DNA of 64,000 nucleotides, taken from the NCBI GenBank assembly GCA_018715885.1, contig DVKT01000022.1:1-64000 (forward strand). The letters run 5' to 3'. Shown here in pieces: positions 55,044-62,613 of this stretch; the stretch's first letter is position 1; each line of letters opens with the position of its first letter. Position numbers and translations under genes: made by a program. Source of the DNA: Caccoplasma intestinavium (lineage in GTDB: Bacteria; Bacteroidota; Bacteroidia; Bacteroidales; UBA11471). Under the pieces are notes generated by a model. That model saw only the letters and a list, made by a program, of their open reading frames with translations, did no database searches and was not told the DNA's origin.

Positions 55044-56942
55044 TTACTGTAATTTTTCATCGATCAGCCCTATTTTTTGGACGATCAACTGCATATCATC
55101 TTTTAATTTTTCAATCTTCCGTTCCAAATCTTCTATCATTTTATTTCCCGACTTGGAAGAAACATTGAGAAAACCCATATTATTTTGATAGGTTTGCAAA
55201 TTATTTTTCAGACCCTCATAGGCCCGCATCAAACGTTCTCGTTCGCGATAAAGTTTGTTTTGGGCTTGATCGGAAGAGGCTAACTCCTCAACTGTATTAC
55301 TAAACGCATCCAATCGATTCCGAGTCTCTTTCATGTTCCAGCGTTTGAAATGTGAATCAAGAGCCGTTTGATATTGTTTACGTAACTTATCTTTTTCTTT
55401 AAAGGGAACATGACCTATCGCAGCCCATTCGGCCATCAATGCTCTGACCTGTACCAATCCTTCATTTTTATCCAACGTCTCATCTATGGCATTCAATTTT
55501 TCGATGACAGCTTGTTTGGCCGAGAGATTGTTCTGCTCTTCGCTTCTCTTTGAGGCAAATTCCTGCTTCTTCCGTTCAAAAAAGTAATCGCATGCCTCTG
55601 TAAATCGTTTCCATACGGTATCGGAATACTTGCGAGGAACAGCCCCTATCGTGCGCCACTCTTTTTGGAGTTGTGTCAACTTATCCGAAACAGCACGCCA
55701 ATCTGTACTCTCTTTCAAGGCCTCTGCTTGTTCACATAAGGCTCTTTTCTTTTCGAGATTGACAGACATTGTATCTTTAACCGATTTATAATAATCGGCT
55801 TTACGGGAGAAAAACAAATCGCAGGATTTCCTGAATCGTTCGAACAGCTGTGCATTTACCTTTCGAGATGCAAACCCGACAGCTTTCCAACGTTCTTGCA
55901 TATCCAAGACTTTTTTGGTCATTTCATCCCATGCGGAAAATGATTGCAAAGAAGACAAATCAATAGCTTCTATCTCTTCGCATAAAGCAATCTTCGACTG
56001 CTCATTGGCTTGTTCCGTAGCTTTTATCGTTTCGAAATATTGTTGGTGGCGTTTGTTAATCACAGTCGATGCCTCTTTGAAACGATTCCATATTTCTTCA
56101 CGCATTTCTTTCGCAACCGGTCCTATGCCACGCCATTCCTCATGAAGACTCTGCAATGTTTTAAACGCATCTAATATATCGGTATTCTCAGCAAGAGCTT
56201 CCGCTTGTTCGCAAAGAGAAATTTTTTGTTCAAGATTTTTCTTGAAATCATAATCTCTCAACTCTTTGTGTATCTTCAACAAATCATAGAAGTTCTCGCT
56301 GTATGTCTGAAAATTTTTCCACAATTCGCTGACTGCTGATGCCGGGACATTTACAATTTCTTTAAACGCCTGTTGCCGCTCCTTGAAATCATTATAATAT
56401 TTACCGATATTATCCGGATCTTGAAGATAGCCCTTAATCTCATCGAGAATAGCGTGTTTACGTGCCAAATTTTCTTCTTTTTCCTTTTCTATGGCCTCTA
56501 TATATGCAGCCTTTTTCTCTTTGAATACATTCAAAAGGCCTTTTAAAGTATCTTCCAAAGAATCAAACGGAATCTGGAACTCTCCTTTTTCTCCATCTGT
56601 TTTTTCATCATATTTCCGATGAGCCTCTTCTATTTCATTTTTCCGTTGCTTATAATACAACTGCTTCAATGCATCTATCTCATCTTTTACTTCTTCGACA
56701 GGCATTTCCAAAAGAGCCTTGATACGTTCTATAATCTGCTCCCGTGAATAAATACCCGAAACAGAATCTGCACGTACTACCTCCGAATCGGATGGTGCTG
56801 CTTCACATACCACCTCCGGAGAATCCACAGAAGAGGAAACAGCATTCATTTCCGAATCTGTTACCACATTATTATCAGCTGTATTTGACATATTTTTTCC
56901 CAGTACGCTATCTTCCGAAGAAAGAATATCTTGAGGTTCCAT
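55044..56942 (-). CDS. DUF349-domain coiled-coil protein
   Basis: This 632-residue protein has an acidic N-terminal region (about residues 1-70) followed by five or more DUF349 modules of about 75 residues, each with W-x-x-[IV]-G-x-[VA] and F-[KR]-x-[AS]-x-D-x-F/Y signatures (for example WRGIGPVAKE, WKAVGFASRK, WRTIGAVPRK, WAAIGHVPFK). It is largely alpha-helical and cytoplasmic. DUF349 proteins are common in Bacteroidota and their role is unknown. Its start lies 127 bp downstream of the cas6 stop with no promoter of the standard type seen between. Confidence 0.85.
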   Translation of the reverse strand: MEPQDILSSEDSVLGKNMSNTADNNVVTDSEMNAVSSSVDSPEVVCEAAPSDSEVVRADSVSGIYSREQIIERIKALLEMPVEEVKDEIDALKQLYYKQRKNEIEEAHRKYDEKTDGEKGEFQIPFDSLEDTLKGLLNVFKEKKAAYIEAIEKEKEENLARKHAILDEIKGYLQDPDNIGKYYNDFKERQQAFKEIVNVPASAVSELWKNFQTYSENFYDLLKIHKELRDYDFKKNLEQKISLCEQAEALAENTDILDAFKTLQSLHEEWRGIGPVAKEMREEIWNRFKEASTVINKRHQQYFETIKATEQANEQSKIALCEEIEAIDLSSLQSFSAWDEMTKKVLDMQERWKAVGFASRKVNAQLFERFRKSCDLFFSRKADYYKSVKDTMSVNLEKKRALCEQAEALKESTDWRAVSDKLTQLQKEWRTIGAVPRKYSDTVWKRFTEACDYFFERKKQEFASKRSEEQNNLSAKQAVIEKLNAIDETLDKNEGLVQVRALMAEWAAIGHVPFKEKDKLRKQYQTALDSHFKRWNMKETRNRLDAFSNTVEELASSDQAQNKLYRERERLMRAYEGLKNNLQTYQNNMGFLNVSSKSGNKMIEDLERKIEKLKDDMQLIVQKIGLIDEKLQ

Positions 56943-57069
56943 TATACAAAAGTTTAAATAAGATGTATTTTTGTCTTACAAAAGAAAGAAAAATTTTCGG
57001 TTATTCATAACAAATCCCGGCATTTTTTCGCTTGAAAAGATATTTTACGCTTTTTTCTGACGTTTTCGC

Positions 57070-57843
57070 CTATTCATAGATTTCAATGCAACCGAAACCA
57101 AGACTTATCTTATCGCCCAGCCCCGTGTTGTGTATGAGCTGTTGCAAAACCGGATGCAACGTAAGTCTGAACTTGCACATATAACCTATGACCTTAGATT
57201 CTTCTCTCGTAAACCGCTTTATAAATATACCTTTACGCTTAGGCGGGGCTATCAGTTCAAATTTAAAATTGCTTTCATACGGAAAATCTTTTCCATAAAA
57301 ATAGCTGTATTTTTCCAATATCGTATGCAGCAACAGTTCTTCATAGTCGGGTGATTCAGGACCGATATATTCGAAACTGCGATTTGTTCTCATACAGGAA
57401 ACGACAATAGGCGAAAGCGATAAATAAGTCATCGTTTCGGTATATTCCACCGGCTCGCTTTTATAGATTTCATCTATTTTGAAAGCAACCTGAGACTTCC
57501 TGTCTCCGACCAATATATCTCTGCCCTGAAAGGCTCTTCTTATAAATTCTTCGCTTCCCCGCTCAGGCAAGGTCGAAATCCATAACTGTACCCTTTTGGC
57601 CAAAACATACAGACGGTCTTCTTCCACCTTTATCTTGGGTATATAAAAATTCGATACCGACAACAGTTTATACCGGGTATTCATTTCCGGCAAAAAACCA
57701 TTCATACCCAACCATTGCTCATAAGCCCCTCTATCTTCTGTCAAGATTCTGTGTACACACGACGATAATTCATACTGATAACTTACCGGCAAAATATTTC
57801 CCGACAGCTCCGTCTGTACAGATAGCACTAATTTAAATCGCAT
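57070..57843 (-). CDS. cas6: Stand-alone CRISPR-associated endoribonuclease Cas6
   Basis: This 257-residue protein matches the Cas6 family that cuts pre-crRNA within repeats. It has an N-terminal ferredoxin-like beta-strand and helix with a histidine in place (His31 in SSCVHRIL). It ends in the diagnostic glycine-rich loop GLGDKISLGFG (residues 241-251). The internal TMTYLSLSPIVV segment also fits the family. No other cas gene and no CRISPR array are found in the window, so it is an orphan here: it may act in trans on arrays elsewhere or have been redeployed. It follows an M16 peptidase gene by 64 bp. A strong SD (AGGAGG) and switchable hairpins precede the start. Confidence 0.85.
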   Translation of the reverse strand: MRFKLVLSVQTELSGNILPVSYQYELSSCVHRILTEDRGAYEQWLGMNGFLPEMNTRYKLLSVSNFYIPKIKVEEDRLYVLAKRVQLWISTLPERGSEEFIRRAFQGRDILVGDRKSQVAFKIDEIYKSEPVEYTETMTYLSLSPIVVSCMRTNRSFEYIGPESPDYEELLLHTILEKYSYFYGKDFPYESNFKFELIAPPKRKGIFIKRFTREESKVIGYMCKFRLTLHPVLQQLIHNTGLGDKISLGFGCIEIYE

Positions 57844-57852
57844 AATTTTTAT

Positions 57853-57879
57853 CCTCCTTACATGTAAGTTTTATCTTAC
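57853..57879 (-). promoter_or_regulatory. cas6 ribosome binding site with mutually exclusive hairpins
   Basis: On the minus strand the leader reads GTAAG (57879-57875), CTTAC (57868-57864), GTAAG (57861-57857), with AGGAGG at 57858-57853, 9 nt before the ATG. The middle segment can pair with either flank. Pairing with the right one forms a 12-bp palindrome that touches the SD; pairing with the left one frees it. SD sequences this strong are rare in the window. Confidence 0.55.
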
Positions 57880-57907
57880 TTTTTCATCAAATCATATTGT
57901 GCTGTAT

Positions 57908-59152
57908 TCAACAGCTATCCTGAGCTTTGTAATACAACGTAGACATATTATTGGCTCTAAATACCGCTTGTGCCGTCTTTTGCAACGATTCCGGCGTGAT
58001 ACGATAATATTTCTCGACTTCCCTGTCTATCGATTCGGCAGCATCTATCAACTCAAAATAAGATAAATTCGCAGCCTTGTCGACATAACTCAAATTTGAA
58101 AAAAGATATCCCGTCTCGAACTTATGCACCATTTTACTGATTTCCTGTTCCGAGGCTGATTCCCTGCAAAGTCTCCCCAACTCCTCCTCTATGGCCTCGT
58201 CGGCCTGTTGTAACGAGACACCTTGATTCAATCGGCCATTTATCAAAAAAAGACCCGCGTCAATATCACCCGTAATGCTTGCATCTATACTGGTAAAAAG
58301 CGACTTTTCCATAACCAAACGGCGAAATAAGCGGGAAGAACGACCGTTTGACAGTATGTCCGACATCAAATCACAGGTCTGATAATCGGCATCGCATCGT
58401 CGGCCCATATGATAAGCTTTCACGATGGCATCAGAAGGGATGTCTCTGACAACCTCTTTATAGCGAGGCGCTTCCTGCTCCGGCTCGGGCAAGATACAAC
58501 GTGGTGCTATATTTCTTTTCTCAATAGGAGAAAACCACTTTTCGGATAAGCGCAAAGCCTCTTCAAAAGAAATATCGCCGACCACTGCCAAAATTGCATT
58601 ATTGGGAGCATAATGGTTATAAAAAAAAGATCTTACATCTTCGAGCGTAGCTTTCTCTATATGAGATATATCCCGGCCTATCACCGGCCAGCGGTAAGGA
58701 TGCTCCCGATAAGCCAATTCCCGTATAATGGCAGGAATATCCCCATAAGGTTGATTCAATGTCCGTTGCTTGAACTCTTCCATAACAACGGCCTTTTGCA
58801 CATCAAGGCTATGTTGGGAAAAATCCAACCCCAACATTCGGTCGGATTCCAACCAAAAGGCAGTCTCTACATTTTGCCGGGGAACTATCGTATAATAATT
58901 TGTAATGTCATTACTCGTCCATGCATTGTTTTCACCTCCGGCCTTTTGCAACGCCGTATCGAAATCGGGGATATGAAGCGACCCGCCAAACATAAGATGC
59001 TCAAAAAGATGCGCAAAACCCGTACAATCCGGAGACTCGTCCCGAGCCCCCACATCATACAACAGATTTATAGCGACCATTCGCGTATTGCTATCGGCAT
59101 GATGCAACAGTCTCAATCCATTGAGAAATTGATATTTATTTACGGTTATCAC
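57908..59152 (-). CDS. M16-family zinc metallopeptidase (processing-peptidase-like)
   Basis: This 414-residue protein has the inverted zinc motif H-L-F-E-H (HxxEH, near residues 48-52) with the downstream glutamate expected about 75 residues on. A second, inactive-type M16 domain follows. It lacks a signal peptide, so it is predicted to be cytoplasmic, like the single-chain bacterial M16B enzymes. The natural substrate is unknown. It starts 6 bp after the cyclophilin gene and is probably in one transcript with it and perhaps with cas6. Confidence 0.9.
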   Translation of the reverse strand: MITVNKYQFLNGLRLLHHADSNTRMVAINLLYDVGARDESPDCTGFAHLFEHLMFGGSLHIPDFDTALQKAGGENNAWTSNDITNYYTIVPRQNVETAFWLESDRMLGLDFSQHSLDVQKAVVMEEFKQRTLNQPYGDIPAIIRELAYREHPYRWPVIGRDISHIEKATLEDVRSFFYNHYAPNNAILAVVGDISFEEALRLSEKWFSPIEKRNIAPRCILPEPEQEAPRYKEVVRDIPSDAIVKAYHMGRRCDADYQTCDLMSDILSNGRSSRLFRRLVMEKSLFTSIDASITGDIDAGLFLINGRLNQGVSLQQADEAIEEELGRLCRESASEQEISKMVHKFETGYLFSNLSYVDKAANLSYFELIDAAESIDREVEKYYRITPESLQKTAQAVFRANNMSTLYYKAQDSC

Positions 59153-59158
59153 TTATCT

Positions 59159-59971
59159 TCAATCCAAAACTTTCATGCTCATTTTTATATCATGTTCCGG
59201 CCGGTCTCCATTACGAGTCGGGACAGATTGTATTCGATCCAAGACATCAAAACCTTCGACCACCTCTCCGAAAACCGTATAATCACCGTCCAAATGCGGA
59301 GATCCTCCGATTGTCGTATAGGCCTGCTTCTGATCGGGAGAAAAACGTACAGCTCCATCTTTCTTCATAATCTCTTTCGTTTCTTTTATGAGATTATCCT
59401 GTAATTCCGATAATGCAGTCTGATTTCTTTCCAAACGATATTGCATAATCTCTTTGCGACGCTTCGATAACAACGATTGGAATACCATTTCCTCTTTTCG
59501 CCGGGTCAATTGCTGTTCCATCGAAGCCAACTGACCATCGGTAAAAATAGTTCCGGTAACAATATAAAACTGCGACCCCGAAGATTCTTTTCTTGGATTT
59601 ACATTATCTCCTTGACGAGCTGCCGCCAACGCACCTTTTTTATGGAAATGAGACGGTGTGAATTCTGCCGGAATCGTATACCCTGGCCCACCTGTACCCA
59701 AAGATTGCTCGGACCCGGCCTGCCGGGAATCGGGATCGCCGCCTTGTATCATAAAGTCTTTTATCACTCTATGAAATAATAAATCCTCATAAAAACCACT
59801 ATTCACCAACTTAATAAAATTATCTCTATGTCCCGGTGTGTCATTATACAACTTCACAATAATTTCTCCAAGATCGGTTTTTATCGATACATATGTATGG
59901 GTTTTATCACGCATGGTACAAGACGACATAAATAAGATTATAGAAACTATAAGTACGAATTTATTACACAT
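59159..59971 (-). CDS. Cyclophilin-type peptidyl-prolyl isomerase lipoprotein
   Basis: This 270-residue protein has a lipoprotein signal ending MSSC. The cyclophilin domain shows FHRVIKDFMIQGGDP, G-x-L-A-A-A-R and SQFYIVTG. Between FTDGQL and the final GDYTVFGEVVEG strand it carries an insertion of roughly 75 charged, helical residues (RRKEEMVFQSLLSKRRKE...), absent from minimal cyclophilins. The start at 59971 is preferred because AGGAGG lies 6 nt before it; ATGs at 59986 and 60016 are also in frame. It should act in periplasmic protein folding. Confidence 0.88.
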   Translation of the reverse strand: MCNKFVLIVSIILFMSSCTMRDKTHTYVSIKTDLGEIIVKLYNDTPGHRDNFIKLVNSGFYEDLLFHRVIKDFMIQGGDPDSRQAGSEQSLGTGGPGYTIPAEFTPSHFHKKGALAAARQGDNVNPRKESSGSQFYIVTGTIFTDGQLASMEQQLTRRKEEMVFQSLLSKRRKEIMQYRLERNQTALSELQDNLIKETKEIMKKDGAVRFSPDQKQAYTTIGGSPHLDGDYTVFGEVVEGFDVLDRIQSVPTRNGDRPEHDIKMSMKVLD

Positions 59972-60057
59972 TCCAAACCTCCTCATTTTTACATCGAAGG
60001 CATTAAACATCTGCACTATTTTACTTTTGAAAGAAAAATATACTTTTTGTTTGGTAG

Positions 60058-60089
60058 CAAATTTACACCTTTACACAATACCCTGCAAG
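60058..60089 (-). promoter_or_regulatory. Candidate promoter of the cyclophilin-M16-cas6 unit
   Basis: On the minus strand CTTG (60089-60086) and TAAATTTG (60065-60058) are separated by 20 bp; the -7 box is exact and the -33 box is one base off. Confidence 0.5.
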
Positions 60090-60186
60090 GCTTTTCTGTA
60101 AAAAAATTTTCCCTGTTATGCATAAATTCCCCTATTTCCATAAATTATTCGTATATTTGCAAATCAGTAGATGTATTTTTCTTATC

Positions 60187-60996
60187 ATGACTACCGAAAA
60201 TTTATTATTGCTTGCTATACGCGCTGCATTAGAGGCCGGGGCGGACATTCGTCGTATCTACAACAATCCGGGAAACGACTTCGATATCGAATACAAGGCC
60301 GATAATTCACCATTGACAATCGCCGACAAAACATCTGATGCCACGATCGAAAAGCACCTCAAATCTACCCCCTATCCTATCCTCACCGAAGAAAAAAAGG
60401 CTTTACCTTTCGAGGAACGGAAAAAATGGGAGAAATTATGGATTGTAGATCCGCTCGACGGAACAAAAGAATTTATAAAACGAAACGGTGAATTTACCGT
60501 AAACATTGCGTTGGTCGAAAACGGTTTGCCGACTTTGGGCGTTATTTACGTACCGATAAAAAAAAGTCTTTATTTCGGAGAGATCAATTCAGGTGGTTAC
60601 CGGGTAGACGACATTACCGATTTACAAGAAAGCGGTTCTTTTCAAAACTTGATTTCATTGTCCTGTCCACTACCGCAATCCGATCCGCAACGTCCTTATA
60701 CAGTTGTTGCATCACGCTCCCACCTTTCACCCGAAACAGAAGTATTTATAAACGACCTGCGTAAAAAACACCATGAAATCGAAATCGTATCGATAGGCAG
60801 TTCCTTGAAAATATGTTTAGTATGTGAGGGTGCTGCGGATATATACCCTAGATTTGCACCTACAATGGAATGGGATACGGCCGCCGGTCATGCCATAGCT
60901 CGTGCTACAGGTAAAAATATTTTTCACACCGATAGAAAAACCCCTATCAGTTACAACAAAGAAGATCTTCACAACCCCTGGTTCATAGTGGAATAA
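60187..60996 (+). CDS. cysQ: 3'(2'),5'-bisphosphate nucleotidase CysQ
   Basis: This 269-residue enzyme removes the 3'-phosphate of PAP, the by-product of PAPS-using sulfotransferases. It has the inositol-monophosphatase-fold motifs: DPLDGTKEFI (metal-binding, near residues 95-104) and a C-terminal WDTAAGHAI. The frame is open to 60118, but ATG at 60187 gives the normal CysQ start, and a -7 box TATATTTG at 60152-60159 lies between the two. It is the first gene of the sulfate-activation cluster. Confidence 0.92.
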   Translation: MTTENLLLLAIRAALEAGADIRRIYNNPGNDFDIEYKADNSPLTIADKTSDATIEKHLKSTPYPILTEEKKALPFEERKKWEKLWIVDPLDGTKEFIKRNGEFTVNIALVENGLPTLGVIYVPIKKSLYFGEINSGGYRVDDITDLQESGSFQNLISLSCPLPQSDPQRPYTVVASRSHLSPETEVFINDLRKKHHEIEIVSIGSSLKICLVCEGAADIYPRFAPTMEWDTAAGHAIARATGKNIFHTDRKTPISYNKEDLHNPWFIVE

Positions 60997-61016
60997 ATAA
61001 ACATTTCAGAAAAAAG

Positions 61017-61616
61017 ATGGAAAAACATATATACCCGATATTCGATCGCATGCTGCAACGCAACGATCGGGAAAAACTACTTGGGCAAAAAGGTATCATG
61101 TTATGGTTCACCGGTCTTTCCGGATCGGGCAAAAGCACTTTGGCCATAGCACTCGAACGCGAGTTATACAATAGCGGTATATTATGCCGTATCCTCGACG
61201 GCGACAATATCCGTACCGGCATCAACAACAACTTGGGATTTACCGAAGCCGATCGGGTAGAAAACATACGTCGCATAGCAGAAGTTGCCAAACTATTTGT
61301 CGATTGCGGAGTCGTAACAATCGCTGCATTCATCAGCCCGACAGAACAAATACGACAAATGGCCGCCGATATAATCGGGAAAGACGATTTTTTCGAAATT
61401 TATGTAAATACACCTCTGGAAGTTTGCGAAGAAAGAGATGTCAAAGGGTTATACAAGAAAGCCCGACAAGGAGAAATAAAAAACTTTACGGGCATATCCG
61501 CTCCGTTCGAAGCGCCACTCAATCCTGCCATAACCATTGATACTTCGGCCTGCTCACTGGAAGAAAGCGTAAATTTACTCAAAAAAATCATTATTCCTCA
61601 AATAAAGCCCATATAG
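61017..61616 (+). CDS. cysC: Adenylyl-sulfate kinase CysC
   Basis: This 199-residue enzyme phosphorylates APS to PAPS. It has the Walker A motif GLSGSGKS at residues 33-40, L-D-G-D-N-I-R near residues 59-65 and a lid region near 140-160 (V-K-G-L-Y-K-K-A-R). It stands as an independent protein rather than fused to CysN. It starts 20 bp after cysQ and is the step that commits sulfate to PAPS. Confidence 0.95.
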   Translation: MEKHIYPIFDRMLQRNDREKLLGQKGIMLWFTGLSGSGKSTLAIALERELYNSGILCRILDGDNIRTGINNNLGFTEADRVENIRRIAEVAKLFVDCGVVTIAAFISPTEQIRQMAADIIGKDDFFEIYVNTPLEVCEERDVKGLYKKARQGEIKNFTGISAPFEAPLNPAITIDTSACSLEESVNLLKKIIIPQIKPI

Positions 61617-61642
61617 GATTTCTTTGCTTTCAGAGAAATAGC

Positions 61643-61650
61643 TACATTTG
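61643..61650 (+). promoter_or_regulatory. Candidate internal promoter (-7 box) for cysDN
   Basis: TACATTTG matches TAnnTTTG in the 74-bp gap between cysC and cysD, 40 bp before cysD. TTTC (61619-61622) is at 20 bp, one base off the -33 consensus. Confidence 0.4.
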
Positions 61651-61690
61651 CGGCATTGAAATAACGAGACAATCAGAAAAACAAATAATA

Positions 61691-62599
61691 ATGTCAGAAT
61701 ACAAACTGAGCCACTTGAAAGAATTGGAATCGGAATCGATTCATATCATACGGGAAGTGGCTGCCGAATTTGAAAATCCGGTTATGTTATATTCCATAGG
61801 CAAAGACTCGTCGGTCATGGTACGGCTGGCCGAAAAGGCTTTTGCTCCCGGAAAAGTACCTTTCCCCCTAATGCACATCGACTCGAAATGGAAATTCAAA
61901 GAAATGATAGAATTTCGAGACAAGTACGCCCAAGAACACAACTGGAACCTAATCGTAGAATACAATAAAGAAGCATACGAAGCCGGTGTAGGGCCGTTTA
62001 CGCATGGCAGTAAAGTTCATACCGACCTGATGAAGACCCAGGCTTTGCTCCACGCTTTGGACAAATACAAATTCGACGCCGCTTTCGGAGGTGCCCGTCG
62101 CGACGAAGAGAAATCCAGAGCCAAAGAACGAATTTTCTCTTTCAGAGATCGTTTCCATCAATGGGATCCCAAGAATCAAAGACCCGAATTATGGGATATC
62201 TATAATACCCGCGTACACAAAGGCGAGTCGATACGTGTATTCCCGCTCTCGAACTGGACCGAATTAGACATTTGGCAATATATCCGTCTCGAAAATATTC
62301 CTATCGTTCCCCTATATTTTGCCAAAGAACGACCCATCGTCAATATCGACGGGAATCTCATCATGGTCGACGACGACCGTATGCCCGAAGCATATCGCAA
62401 ACAAGCACAAATGATGAAAGTCCGTTTCCGTACCCTCGGTTGTTATCCGCTCACAGGCGCTATCGAATCGGAAGCCGATACAATAGAAAAAATCGTCGAA
62501 GAAATGATGACGACAACAAAAAGTGAACGAACTACACGAGTTATCGACTTTGACCAAGAAGCCAGTATGGAACAAAAAAAACGTGAAGGATATTTCTAA
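61691..62599 (+). CDS. cysD: Sulfate adenylyltransferase subunit 2 CysD
   Basis: This 302-residue PP-loop enzyme makes APS from ATP and sulfate, driven by the CysN GTPase. The pyrophosphate loop S-I-G-K-D-S-S-V is at residues 35-42. FGGARRDEEKSRAKER (near 136-151) is the diagnostic CysD stretch. The C-terminal R-F-R-T-L-G-C-Y-P and E-R-x-T-R-V-x-D segments are normal. It lies 14 bp before cysN. Confidence 0.97.
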   Translation: MSEYKLSHLKELESESIHIIREVAAEFENPVMLYSIGKDSSVMVRLAEKAFAPGKVPFPLMHIDSKWKFKEMIEFRDKYAQEHNWNLIVEYNKEAYEAGVGPFTHGSKVHTDLMKTQALLHALDKYKFDAAFGGARRDEEKSRAKERIFSFRDRFHQWDPKNQRPELWDIYNTRVHKGESIRVFPLSNWTELDIWQYIRLENIPIVPLYFAKERPIVNIDGNLIMVDDDRMPEAYRKQAQMMKVRFRTLGCYPLTGAIESEADTIEKIVEEMMTTTKSERTTRVIDFDQEASMEQKKREGYF

Positions 62600-62613
62600 G
62601 CCATTGAGAAAAC

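Noticed and set aside
51421..60186. CRISPR array associated with cas6
   Set aside because: No regularly spaced direct repeats were seen around cas6 or elsewhere in the window. The only repeats are the short GTAAG/CTTAC segments in the cas6 leader.
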